DNA from: Photobacterium jeanii
Lineage (GTDB): Bacteria > Pseudomonadota > Gammaproteobacteria > Enterobacterales > Vibrionaceae
Reading direction: 5' to 3'
Assembly (NCBI RefSeq): GCF_001650345.1
Contig: NZ_LVHF01000015.1
Coordinates: 165,267 to 229,266 of the forward strand
Length of the DNA: 64,000 nt
The translations under genes and the position numbers were made by a program. The notes beneath the pieces are model-generated. The model searched no databases and was not told where the DNA came from. It worked only from the letters and a program-made list of their open reading frames with translations. Positions 1 to 7,640 of the stretch are shown in pieces; the first letter of the stretch is position 1; each line of letters opens with the position of its first letter.

Positions 1-96
1 TTTCACTGGGAATGAAGACCTTGGTGGGTTTTTACGACGACTATTGGTCGCTTTCTTCGGTCCTCGACCGCGTTTTACATAATCTCTGGTGGCCAC
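1..96 (-). CDS. ftsN: Cell division protein FtsN (5' end only, runs off window)
   Basis: Only the first 32 codons are present, read leftward off the window edge. The N-terminus reads VATRDYVKRGRG followed by a run rich in Lys and Arg, the short basic cytoplasmic tail of FtsN (E. coli begins MAQRDYVRR). FtsN is a bitopic inner-membrane protein that triggers septal peptidoglycan synthesis; its transmembrane segment and SPOR domain lie outside the window. The start is probably GTG at 94-96: an in-frame TAG lies 11 codons upstream and no ATG lies between. The Shine-Dalgarno match upstream is poor. Lying next to cytR is the usual gamma-proteobacterial arrangement. Confidence 0.85.
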   Translation of the reverse strand, partial: MATRDYVKRGRGPKKATNSRRKNPPRSSFPVK

Positions 97-207
97 AATA
101 CTGACAGTACAAAGGGTGAATCGATGGCTCTATGGTACAAACTTGACTGGAGACTGACTAGTAGCAGAGTCAATTTAGCGCGGAATGAAAGCAGGAAATG
201 ACATGAA

Positions 208-245
208 AAATGTGAGCTTATGCCCAAAACGCTAAGCTCACATTT
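208..245 (-). terminator. Terminator of cytR
   Basis: A perfect 13-bp inverted repeat (208-220 with 233-245, loop 12) lies just past the cytR stop codon. On the minus strand it is followed by a short T-run. It separates cytR from ftsN, so ftsN probably has its own promoter in 97-207. Confidence 0.7.
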
Positions 246-273
246 GTTGGTAGGTGGTTATTCTTTGGTCACA

Positions 274-1281
274 TTATGCTGGCGGTGGTGGCGCTGCACT
301 TTCGCGGATCACCAATTTTGCATCTAAAAGACGAGAACCGGCTTGAACATCCTTGCCTTTGAGCAGCTCAAGCAGCATGAGCATAGCTTGTCGTCCGATC
401 TCGTAACGTGGTTGGGAAACCGTGGTTAACGGTGGATCGCAGTATTCGGCAAATTGAATGTCGTCGAAGCCGACAATGGAAATATCTTGCGGTACACGTA
501 ACCCTAGACGCTTGGCTTGCTGCATCGCACCAATTGCCATCACATCGCTGTGACAGAATAGAGCCGTCGGTGGCTCAGGTAATGACAGTAGGGCGGTGAC
601 GGCACGGGCGCCTGAAGCAAACGAGAAGTCGCCTTTCACGGTATAAGCGGGATTTAACTCAACCCCAGCACGGCGAAGGGCTTGCTGATAACCTTGGGCA
701 CGGAAATGACATAACGGTGCTGCATCAGGACCTGAAATTTGCGCGATGCGCTGGTGACCCATTTGCGTGAGGTAATTAACGGCTTCAAATGCGGCGGTGA
801 GGTTGTCGATTTGAACCGTTGGCAGTTCTAACTCGGGAGAGTATTCACAAGCCATCACCAAAGGTGGCAGGTTTTTCTGCTCGGGTTTGCTGACATCAAA
901 CGGTAAGTCGGTACCGAGTAGCAGCATGCCGTCGGCTTGCTTGGTGAACACCAAGTTAACAAATGAGTTTTCGCGGTTTTTTTGCTGACCGCTATCGCCT
1001 AGTAGTACCAGATAGCCATGCTCCATGGCAGCTTCTTCGATCCCGCGGATCAATTCGCTGTAGTATGGATCACAAATATCAGGAACTATGGTTACGATAG
1101 TTTTGGATTCGTTTCGGCGGAGATTTCTTGCTAGTGAATTCGGTGAATAACCAGCTTCCATGACAGCTTGCTCAACCTTTTTGCGGGTTGAAGCCGACAC
1201 TTTTTCCGGGTTCATCAAGGCACGAGATACCGTAGCCGTCGATACACCGGCAAGCTGGGCAACATCCTTCATTGTCGCCAT
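274..1281 (-). CDS. cytR: CytR, LacI-family transcriptional repressor
   Basis: This 335-residue LacI/GalR-family regulator has an N-terminal helix-turn-helix (about residues 4-45, with VAQLAGVSTATVSRAL) and a periplasmic-binding-protein-like effector domain. In E. coli CytR represses nucleoside uptake and catabolism genes together with Crp and is released by cytidine; in Vibrio it also affects competence and biofilm. The ATG at 1281 has a good GAGGAA ribosome-binding site. The assignment rests on sequence type and on the priA-cytR-ftsN order. A Crp-like site upstream (1429-1444) agrees with known Crp control of cytR. Confidence 0.92.
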   Translation of the reverse strand: MATMKDVAQLAGVSTATVSRALMNPEKVSASTRKKVEQAVMEAGYSPNSLARNLRRNESKTIVTIVPDICDPYYSELIRGIEEAAMEHGYLVLLGDSGQQKNRENSFVNLVFTKQADGMLLLGTDLPFDVSKPEQKNLPPLVMACEYSPELELPTVQIDNLTAAFEAVNYLTQMGHQRIAQISGPDAAPLCHFRAQGYQQALRRAGVELNPAYTVKGDFSFASGARAVTALLSLPEPPTALFCHSDVMAIGAMQQAKRLGLRVPQDISIVGFDDIQFAEYCDPPLTTVSQPRYEIGRQAMLMLLELLKGKDVQAGSRLLDAKLVIRESAAPPPPA

Positions 1282-1428
1282 AGTTGCACTTCCTCTCTAT
1301 GATTTCTCTCATAACGATGCCGGAGGATCATAGCCAAAAGGGGCAGATACCTAAACCGACAAGGTGGATATTGTAGGCACTTCGATTAAATTTAAACATG
1401 CCTGTAGTAGCATAAATTACATTCACTG

Positions 1429-1444
1429 TGTGATCTATGTCGCA
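1429..1444. promoter_or_regulatory. Candidate Crp-binding site upstream of cytR
   Basis: TGTGA-TCTATG-TCGCA matches the Crp palindrome TGTGA-N6-TCACA with one mismatch. It lies about 150 bp upstream of the cytR start, just beyond the end of priA. Crp control of cytR is established in E. coli; here it is inferred. Confidence 0.55.
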
Positions 1445-1453
1445 TTACCTATT

Positions 1454-3655
1454 TTAAGTCAAATCTTGTGGCTCGACGTCTATCGACCAGCGAACTTTTT
1501 TTGCGAGTGGCAGCAATTGTACCATTGGTTTGGCGACAGCAAGCATATGCTGCAAGGTTTTGCGGTCTGGCGCTTGGAGTAATAATTGCCAACGATAGCG
1601 CCCTGCTCGGCGGGTTAGCGGAGCCGGATTGGGCCCTAAAATGCAGACATCTGGCGAAAAGTGCGGACTGGCTTCAAAGGTATTGCGAACCTGTTGCAAA
1701 AATTGCAGCACTTGATCGTTGTCGTTGGCTTCTGCTCGTAATAACGCCAAGTAAGTGTAAGGCGGGAGCCACGCTTGTTTGCGCTCGTTCAGTGCCGTGG
1801 TCGCAAAGCTGTCGTAGCCTTTGTGCAGCAGGTCTTGTAGCAGAGCATGGTCAGGGTGGTGGGTCTGCAGTAAGACTTCCCCCGGTTTGCTGGCACGTCC
1901 TGCCCGACCCGCGACTTGAATAAAGAGTTGGGCTAAGCGTTCTGAAGCGCGAAAGTCATTGCTGAACAAGGCGCTGTCGACATCGATGAGGGCGACCAAG
2001 GTCACATTGGGAAAGTGGTGGCCTTTGGCAAGCATTTGGGTGCCGATCAGAATTTGGTATTCGTTATTGCGGATCGCTTCGAGGTAGTTCTCTAATGCAC
2101 CTTTACGACGGGTACTATCGCGATCGATGCGCACGGTTTTGTATTCAGGGAATAAGGTCGCCAGTTGCTGTTCAAGCTGCTCGGTGCCGACGCCTACCGG
2201 AATTAACTGGGTGGAACCACAGCCGCCACATTGATGCATGACAGGGCGTTGTCCACCGCAATGGTGACAACGCAGCTCTCCGGTTTGCTGGTGGAAGGTG
2301 TAGTGAACATCACAGCGTTTACAGTCCGCGAGCCAGCCACATTCGTGGCACATAATGGCTGGCGAGAAACCACGGCGGTTGAGAAACAGCATGACTTGAT
2401 TGCCCGCCGCAAGGTGCTTGCGCATTTGGGCGATCAATGGCGCCGACAGACCCGATTCCAAATACAGTCCTTTGATATCGAGCACCCCATGACGTGCCTT
2501 TTGTGCGTTGCCCGCTCGACGCGTCAAAGTCAGGTGGTGATATTTGGCGGTTTTGGCGTTGTGTAAGCTTTCCAGCGCGGGGGTTGCTGAGCCCAATACC
2601 ACGGGAATATTTTCTTTGTTGGCACGCAGAACCGCGATATCGCGGGCATGATAACGCAGGCTATCTTGCTGTTTGTACGAGGCGTCGTGCTCTTCATCAA
2701 CAATAATGATGCCGAGGTTGGCAAATGGGGTAAACAAGGCTGAGCGGGTGCCGATGATGATCCCAGCTTGGTTATCGCGCCCGGCAAGCCAAGCGGACAA
2801 ACGTTCGGTGTCGTTGAGCCCTGAGTGGATGGTCTCTAACGGCACATTAAAACGGCGCTTAAAACGGTTGATGGTTTGCGGTGTTAAGCCAATTTCTGGC
2901 ACCAAAATCAGGGCTTGTTTGCCAGCGGCTAATATTGGTTCTAATAAGTTAAGGTAGACCTCGGTTTTCCCTGAACCTGTGACCCCTTCTAGCAGATAAC
3001 AGCCGTAACCTTGGTGACTATTGACGGTCGCAATTGCCAACGCTTGCTCTTCGTTAAGACGTGGTTTTTCTTCGGTGACTGCAAAGTCGCGTTGCCAAAG
3101 TTTGGCTTTCGGCTGCTCAATGACTTCTTCAATCCAGCCTTTTTCGCTCAAGGTTTTTAACGTCGCCGAGGTGATCTCTTGGGCGAGCAAGTGCTCATGG
3201 CTGGTGGTGCCTTGTTGTAATACCGTCAACACCTGCGCCTGACGCGGCGCACGCTTGAGGCTGGTTAACGGTTGCTCGCGTCCGGTCTCGGTTAAAGCCC
3301 AGCTTTTTAAGGCGGCAGGGGAGGCTTCACGTCCTTTGCGCAGCAGGGCTGGCATGGCGTTTGCCAAGGTATCACCCATTGGGTATTGGTAATACTGACT
3401 GGCCCATTTCAACAGACCAAACAGAGCGTTAGGCCACAAAGGGGTACTATCAAGCACTGCGCCTAACGGTTTTAATTGCTCGCGCGGAAAGCTGCTGTGA
3501 TCGCTTAAGCCTACCACTATTCCCACCAAATGCTGACGCCCAAACGGCACGCGTACGCGTCCACCAACAACAGGGTGAGTGTCGGGTTTGATAAGGTAAT
3601 CAAAGGTTTTGTCCAATGGGACAGGCAGCGCCACTTGGGCTATATCGAGCGTCAT
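1454..3655 (-). CDS. priA: Primosomal protein N' (PriA replication-restart helicase)
   Basis: PriA is a 3'-5' superfamily-2 DNA helicase that reloads the replisome at collapsed forks. The chosen ATG (3653-3655, MTLDIAQVALPVPL) gives 733 residues, close to E. coli PriA at 732; upstream in-frame sequence shows no family similarity. Visible parts are the N-terminal 3'-end-binding domain, Walker A GVTGSGKT near residue 230, the DEEH box (IIIVDEEHDASYK), helicase motifs VI (QVAGRAGR) and a zinc-binding Cys cluster beginning CHECGWLADCKRC and containing CHHCG and CGGCG. It is followed in the same direction by cytR after 172 bp and is divergent from rpmE. Confidence 0.96.
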   Translation of the reverse strand: MTLDIAQVALPVPLDKTFDYLIKPDTHPVVGGRVRVPFGRQHLVGIVVGLSDHSSFPREQLKPLGAVLDSTPLWPNALFGLLKWASQYYQYPMGDTLANAMPALLRKGREASPAALKSWALTETGREQPLTSLKRAPRQAQVLTVLQQGTTSHEHLLAQEITSATLKTLSEKGWIEEVIEQPKAKLWQRDFAVTEEKPRLNEEQALAIATVNSHQGYGCYLLEGVTGSGKTEVYLNLLEPILAAGKQALILVPEIGLTPQTINRFKRRFNVPLETIHSGLNDTERLSAWLAGRDNQAGIIIGTRSALFTPFANLGIIIVDEEHDASYKQQDSLRYHARDIAVLRANKENIPVVLGSATPALESLHNAKTAKYHHLTLTRRAGNAQKARHGVLDIKGLYLESGLSAPLIAQMRKHLAAGNQVMLFLNRRGFSPAIMCHECGWLADCKRCDVHYTFHQQTGELRCHHCGGQRPVMHQCGGCGSTQLIPVGVGTEQLEQQLATLFPEYKTVRIDRDSTRRKGALENYLEAIRNNEYQILIGTQMLAKGHHFPNVTLVALIDVDSALFSNDFRASERLAQLFIQVAGRAGRASKPGEVLLQTHHPDHALLQDLLHKGYDSFATTALNERKQAWLPPYTYLALLRAEANDNDQVLQFLQQVRNTFEASPHFSPDVCILGPNPAPLTRRAGRYRWQLLLQAPDRKTLQHMLAVAKPMVQLLPLAKKVRWSIDVEPQDLT

Positions 3656-3876
3656 GATAAACCGCACATTCGCAAAGCTAGAGCAATAAGGATAGGCAGT
3701 GTACCTTGCCACGGGACGTATCCCAACTGCTGTGAGTGATCGGCTTTCTTCTACAATAAGAAATGGATGGACACTTTTCTTGTGAAAACGACCAACATTG
3801 GTTGATCTCACAGGGTAGATTGATTACTATACGCCGCCTAATTTATCGCCTAGTGCGGTAACTATTTTATTAACGC

Positions 3877-3929
3877 GTGTGGTGCCCGGCTTTGGATCGG
3901 GAGAGCGACACGGCCTTAACCTGAGGTTA
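3877..3929 (+). promoter_or_regulatory. Structured rpmE 5' leader (candidate L31 autoregulatory element)
   Basis: Two nested stems (GTGT 3877-3880 with ACAC 3908-3911; CCCG 3885-3888 with CGGG 3898-3901) are followed by a small hairpin, TAACC (3917-3921) with GGTTA (3925-3929), whose 3' arm holds the Shine-Dalgarno sequence. In E. coli, bL31 represses rpmE translation through a structured leader, and a gamma-proteobacterial L31 leader motif is known. Assignment here is by position and structure only. Confidence 0.45.
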
Positions 3930-3933
3930 TCCC

Positions 3934-4146
3934 ATGAAAGTAGGTATTCACCCAGAATACAAAGCTGTAAGCGCTCGTTGCTCTTGCGGTAACACATTTG
4001 AATTTAACTCTACAATGGGCAAAGACATCAACCTTGATGTTTGTGACAAATGTCACCCATTCTACACTGGTAAGCAACGTCAAGTTAGCACTGGTGGTCG
4101 TATCGACAAATTCAACAAGCGTTTCGGTGCGCTTTCAAGCAAGTAA
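3934..4146 (+). CDS. rpmE: 50S ribosomal protein L31 (bL31, zinc-binding form)
   Basis: A 70-residue protein with the bL31 N-terminus MKVGIHPEY. The four cysteines Cys16, Cys18, Cys37 and Cys40 form the CxC/CxxC zinc ribbon of the C-plus paralogue, which under zinc limitation is usually replaced by the zinc-free YkgM type. It sits in an intersubunit bridge of the large subunit. The ribosome-binding site GAGGTTA lies directly upstream inside a small hairpin. It is divergent from priA and ends in a strong terminator, so it is probably monocistronic. Confidence 0.97.
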   Translation: MKVGIHPEYKAVSARCSCGNTFEFNSTMGKDINLDVCDKCHPFYTGKQRQVSTGGRIDKFNKRFGALSSK

Positions 4147-4166
4147 TTTGCCTGATAAATATCGCC

Positions 4167-4194
4167 AAAAGGGACGCATTCGCGTCCCTTTTTG
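4167..4194 (+). terminator. rpmE terminator
   Basis: The stem GGGACGC/GCGTCCC with loop ATTC, flanked by AAAA and TTTTT, is a classic intrinsic terminator 20 bp after the rpmE stop. Confidence 0.85.
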
Positions 4195-4545
4195 TTTTCT
4201 GCCTTTCTGCGTTTTTCTTACCTTCCACGCATAACCCCGTTTCCGATTGGAATTATTACTTCACTTGTTTTTGCTGCCAAAATCCATGTCTAAAATAGGG
4301 GTATTAGCTTTTTATCCTGTTTGGAAATCGGGATTGCAATTTTGTGACACGTTTTCTACCCATTTTTTAAATATTGTTAGCGAAAATCGCAATTCTCTTG
4401 GCTCGACCAGCTGGTCAGCGCTAGGATTTTCACGTGCTATAGAATATGATCTGGGTCGCACGAAATACTAAGAATCGTTTTCATTCACCATCTAAAAACG
4501 GTTCAAAGTTGTACTTTCCTTATTATCATTCAGGACCAGAACATC
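4195..4545 (+). promoter_or_regulatory. Intergenic region with the malic enzyme promoter
   Basis: There is no credible gene here; a 74-codon frame at 4247-4471 has no family features. The strongest promoter-like element is an extended -10, TGC-TATAGA, at 4435-4443. A perfect 12-bp palindrome, GACCAGCTGGTC (4405-4416), falls at about its -35 position and could be a regulator site. The regulator is unknown. Confidence 0.35.
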
Positions 4546-5790
4546 ATGTCTGAAGATTTTCGCCAACAAGCGCTGCACTACCACGCATACCCAGTACCAG
4601 GCAAAACTGCAATTTCTCTAACGAAACCTGCCGACACGGTAGAAGACTTAGCGCTAGCCTACAGCCCGGGTGTTGCTGAGCCAGTGCGTGAAATCGCTCA
4701 GAATGCTGACAACGTGTACAAGTACACAGGTAAAGGCAACATGGTTGCGGTTATCACTAACGGTACTGCGATCCTTGGTTTAGGTAACTTGGGCCCACTG
4801 GCTTCAAAACCAGTAATGGAAGGTAAATCGCTGCTATTTAAGCGTTTTGCAGGTCTAGACTCGATCGATATCGAAGTGAAACACCGCACTATCGATGAGT
4901 TCGTTGATACCGTTGCTAACATCTCTGACACCTTTGGTGGCATTAACTTAGAAGATATCAAAGCACCGGATTGTTTTGAGATCGAAAAACGTCTGATTGA
5001 GCGTTGTAACGTGCCTGTATTCCACGATGACCAGCACGGTACTGCGATTGTAACTGCGGCAGGTATGCTGAATGCACTTGAGCTACAAGGCAAAAACATC
5101 GCTGAGTCTGTGATTGTGTGTCTTGGCGCGGGTGCGGCAGCTGTGGCTTGTATGGAGCTACTGATCAAATGTGGCGCGCAGCGTGAGAAGATCTACATGC
5201 TGGACCGTAAAGGTGTGATCCATACTCGTCGTGATGACATCAACGAATACAAACAACTGTTCGCTAATAACACTGACAAGCGTACCTTGGAAGATGTGAT
5301 TGAAGGTGCGGATATCTTTGTTGGTGTATCTGGCCCAGATCTACTGGCACCGGAAGCGCTGAAACTGATGGCTGATAAGCCTGTTGTGTTTGCTTGTTCG
5401 AACCCAGATCCAGAAATCAAACCTGAGCTAGCACACCAAGTGCGTAACGATTTGATCATGGGTACTGGTCGTTCTGACTACCCGAACCAAGTAAATAACG
5501 TACTGTGTTTCCCATTCATCTTCCGTGGCGCGCTGGATGTACGTGCGAGCCAAATTAACGATGAAATGAAACTAGCAGCGGTTGACGCTATTCGTGAACT
5601 AGCGAAAGAGCCAGTGCCACAAGAAGTGCTAACGGCTGCGGGTGTGGATAGCCTAAGCTTTGGTCCTGATTACATCATTCCTAAGCCAATGGACCCACGT
5701 TTATTGCCACGAGTTGCTAAAGCGGTAGCACAAGCTGCGGTTGATTCAGGCGTAGCGCAAATCGAGATGCCAAACAATTACATGGCGTAA
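4546..5790 (+). CDS. Malic enzyme, short form (NAD(P)-dependent malate decarboxylation)
   Basis: This 414-residue enzyme oxidatively decarboxylates malate to pyruvate and CO2. It has the malic N-terminal domain (about 15-150; AYSPGVAEPVREIAQ and FHDDQHGTAIV are the family's active-site and metal-binding blocks) and a C-terminal Rossmann domain with GAGAAAVACMELL near residue 190. It matches the N-terminal half of E. coli MaeB but lacks the phosphotransacetylase-like extension, so it is the compact form common in Vibrio, sometimes labelled malate dehydrogenase. Cofactor choice cannot be read safely. Starch-free context: it stands alone between rpmE and metJ and ends in a shared terminator. Confidence 0.92.
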   Translation: MSEDFRQQALHYHAYPVPGKTAISLTKPADTVEDLALAYSPGVAEPVREIAQNADNVYKYTGKGNMVAVITNGTAILGLGNLGPLASKPVMEGKSLLFKRFAGLDSIDIEVKHRTIDEFVDTVANISDTFGGINLEDIKAPDCFEIEKRLIERCNVPVFHDDQHGTAIVTAAGMLNALELQGKNIAESVIVCLGAGAAAVACMELLIKCGAQREKIYMLDRKGVIHTRRDDINEYKQLFANNTDKRTLEDVIEGADIFVGVSGPDLLAPEALKLMADKPVVFACSNPDPEIKPELAHQVRNDLIMGTGRSDYPNQVNNVLCFPFIFRGALDVRASQINDEMKLAAVDAIRELAKEPVPQEVLTAAGVDSLSFGPDYIIPKPMDPRLLPRVAKAVAQAAVDSGVAQIEMPNNYMA

Positions 5791-5854
5791 CGATGGCATA
5801 ACAGCGAAAGCGAATGAGCGAGTTATCACTCGCTTATGACCAAGCTGTAGCGAT

Positions 5855-5884
5855 AAAAAAACCAGCCAAGCGGCTGGTTTTTTT
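5855..5884. terminator. Bidirectional terminator between malic enzyme gene and metJ
   Basis: CCAGCC/GGCTGG with loop AAGC lies between an A7 and a T7 run, so it can end both converging transcripts. Confidence 0.88.
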
Positions 5885-5898
5885 GTACCTGTCAGAGC

Positions 5899-6216
5899 TT
5901 ATTCGTTGATGTCTTCGTAGGTGATGCCCATTTCTTCCATCAGCGCTTTGGCTTCAGCTGGTAAGTCGTCAGGGCGATCTTTACGAATATCGTCATCTGT
6001 TGGTAACGGTTGACCTGTATAAGCATGAAGAAATGCTTCACACAATAATTCACTATTTGTCGCATGGCGTAGGTTGTTCACCTGACGACGGGTGCGCTCA
6101 TCAGTCAGGATTTTGAGTACCTTCAATGGAATCGACACGGTGATCTTCTTTACTTGTTCGTTTTTCTTACCGTGCTCTGCGTAGGGACTGATGTACTCGC
6201 CGTTCCACTCTGCCAT
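5899..6216 (-). CDS. metJ: MetJ, methionine regulon repressor
   Basis: A 105-residue ribbon-helix-helix repressor of the length usual for MetJ. With S-adenosylmethionine as corepressor it binds tandem 8-bp met boxes and shuts down methionine biosynthesis. The DNA-contacting beta strand ([14 protein letters not shown], about residues 22-35) and helices are present. The ATG has a good GAAGG site. It is divergent from metB, with its operator at 6374-6405 between the two genes, and it probably also controls metF through 10297-10334. Confidence 0.97.
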   Translation of the reverse strand: MAEWNGEYISPYAEHGKKNEQVKKITVSIPLKVLKILTDERTRRQVNNLRHATNSELLCEAFLHAYTGQPLPTDDDIRKDRPDDLPAEAKALMEEMGITYEDINE

Positions 6217-6373
6217 GTTTTACCTTCTCAGCGTGTTGTTGTTACCGCCGCTCAGGTTATTTCCCACCGTAAAGACATTGCAAGCTTGGTGGTTCACGAA
6301 ATAACTGCGAGTAAGGCAGTGAGTCATAATTAATGTTTGCCTGAATTTTAGCGATATTTACCGCCATAAGCAA

Positions 6374-6405
6374 AGACATATAGACGTCTAGAAGTGTTGA
6401 CGTCT
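6374..6405. promoter_or_regulatory. MetJ operator: four tandem met boxes between metJ and metB
   Basis: Four contiguous 8-mers, AGACATAT, AGACGTCT, AGAAGTGT and TGACGTCT, follow one another in register. The consensus box is AGACGTCT and the second is exact. The first 17 bp are identical to the metF operator. Such an array permits cooperative MetJ dimer binding and should control metBL and perhaps metJ itself. Confidence 0.9.
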
Positions 6406-6473
6406 TTTTGCGTAATCGTTAAGGTGGTGCTAGGAATTTAATTCGGCCACTGACCGAGACAAGGAAGGGAATT

Positions 6474-7640
6474 ATGAGTGACAAGAAGCTTGCCACTATT
6501 GCTGTACGTACCGGCATTGAATCCGACAGCCAACACCACGCTGTGGTACCACCGATTTATCTCACTTCAACCTACAGTTTTCCACAGTTAGGGGAAGTTC
6601 CGCAATACGATTATTCTCGCTCGGGTAACCCAAGTCGCAACATGTTGGCTGATGCGTTGACCGAACTCGAAGGTGGTGCGGGTGGGGTGGTCACCAGTTG
6701 TGGTACCGCGGCGATTAACCTCCTTGTATCGGCATTATTAGGTCCGGACGATCTGATCATAGCACCGCACGATTGTTATGGTGGCACTTACCGTTTATTT
6801 AGTACGCGGGCGAACAAAGGTGACTTTCAGGTTGAGTTTGTTGATCAGTCCGATCCACAAGCATTGGCGGCGGCGTTCGCCAAAAAGCCGAAAATCATTT
6901 GGCTCGAAACACCGTCAAACCCACTGCTGAGGGTGGTCGATGTGGCCAAGCTCTGCCAGCAAGCCAAAGCGGCGGGGACGCTAGTGGCGGTCGATAACAC
7001 TTTCTTATCTCCAGTATTACAACAGCCTATCGCGCTCGGGGCTGATTTTGTGGTGCATTCAACCACGAAATATATCAATGGTCATTCTGATGTGGTGGGT
7101 GGAATTTTGATTTCTGCCGATAGCGAACATGCTGAGAACATTGCATGGTGGGCAAACTGCATTGGGGCAACAGGGGCGCCGTTTGATGCCTATCTCACCT
7201 TGCGTGGGCTGCGAACCTTGGTGCCACGAATGAAAATGCACGAAGAGAATGGCGCTCAAGTACTTGAGTTTTTGCAACGCCACCCGCAAGTGAGCGCAAT
7301 TTATCACCCAAGCTTGCCAGAGCATCCAGGGCATGAGATTGCCAAGCGCCAGCAAAAAGGTTTTGGTTCGATGATCAGCTTTGAATTGGCTGGCAGTCAC
7401 CGTCAACTCGAAGTGTTTGTTAAAGCACTGAAATGTTTCTCGCTGGCAGAATCCTTAGGTGGAACTGAGAGTCTGATCGCGCATCCGTCGAGCATGACTC
7501 ACCGTGCTATGAGCGATGAAGCGCAAGCGGAAGCGGGGATCAAAACCTCATTGCTACGCCTGTCGGTTGGGTTGGAAGATCCGGCCGATCTGATTTCTGA
7601 CTTAGCACAAGCTTTCGTACAAGCGGAGGGGGCGGCGTAA
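6474..7640 (+). CDS. metB: Cystathionine gamma-synthase
   Basis: This 388-residue PLP enzyme joins cysteine to O-succinylhomoserine to make cystathionine. It belongs to the Cys/Met-metabolism fold-type I family: YDYSRSGNPSRNMLADALTELE near the N-terminus, the PLP-stacking Tyr in the CYGGTYRLF block, and the PLP lysine in VHSTTKYINGH, near residue 198. The SD GGAAGGG precedes the ATG. It overlaps metL by one base (TAATG), so the two are translationally coupled, as in E. coli metBL. Confidence 0.96.
   Translation: MSDKKLATIAVRTGIESDSQHHAVVPPIYLTSTYSFPQLGEVPQYDYSRSGNPSRNMLADALTELEGGAGGVVTSCGTAAINLLVSALLGPDDLIIAPHDCYGGTYRLFSTRANKGDFQVEFVDQSDPQALAAAFAKKPKIIWLETPSNPLLRVVDVAKLCQQAKAAGTLVAVDNTFLSPVLQQPIALGADFVVHSTTKYINGHSDVVGGILISADSEHAENIAWWANCIGATGAPFDAYLTLRGLRTLVPRMKMHEENGAQVLEFLQRHPQVSAIYHPSLPEHPGHEIAKRQQKGFGSMISFELAGSHRQLEVFVKALKCFSLAESLGGTESLIAHPSSMTHRAMSDEAQAEAGIKTSLLRLSVGLEDPADLISDLAQAFVQAEGAA

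Noticed and set aside
4247..4471. A 74-codon frame between rpmE and the malic enzyme gene
   Set aside because: No ribosome-binding site or family features; it covers the likely promoter.
4698..5168. Long antisense frames inside malic enzyme, metL, fusA and other genes
   Set aside because: They are by-products of codon bias in the real genes on the opposite strand.
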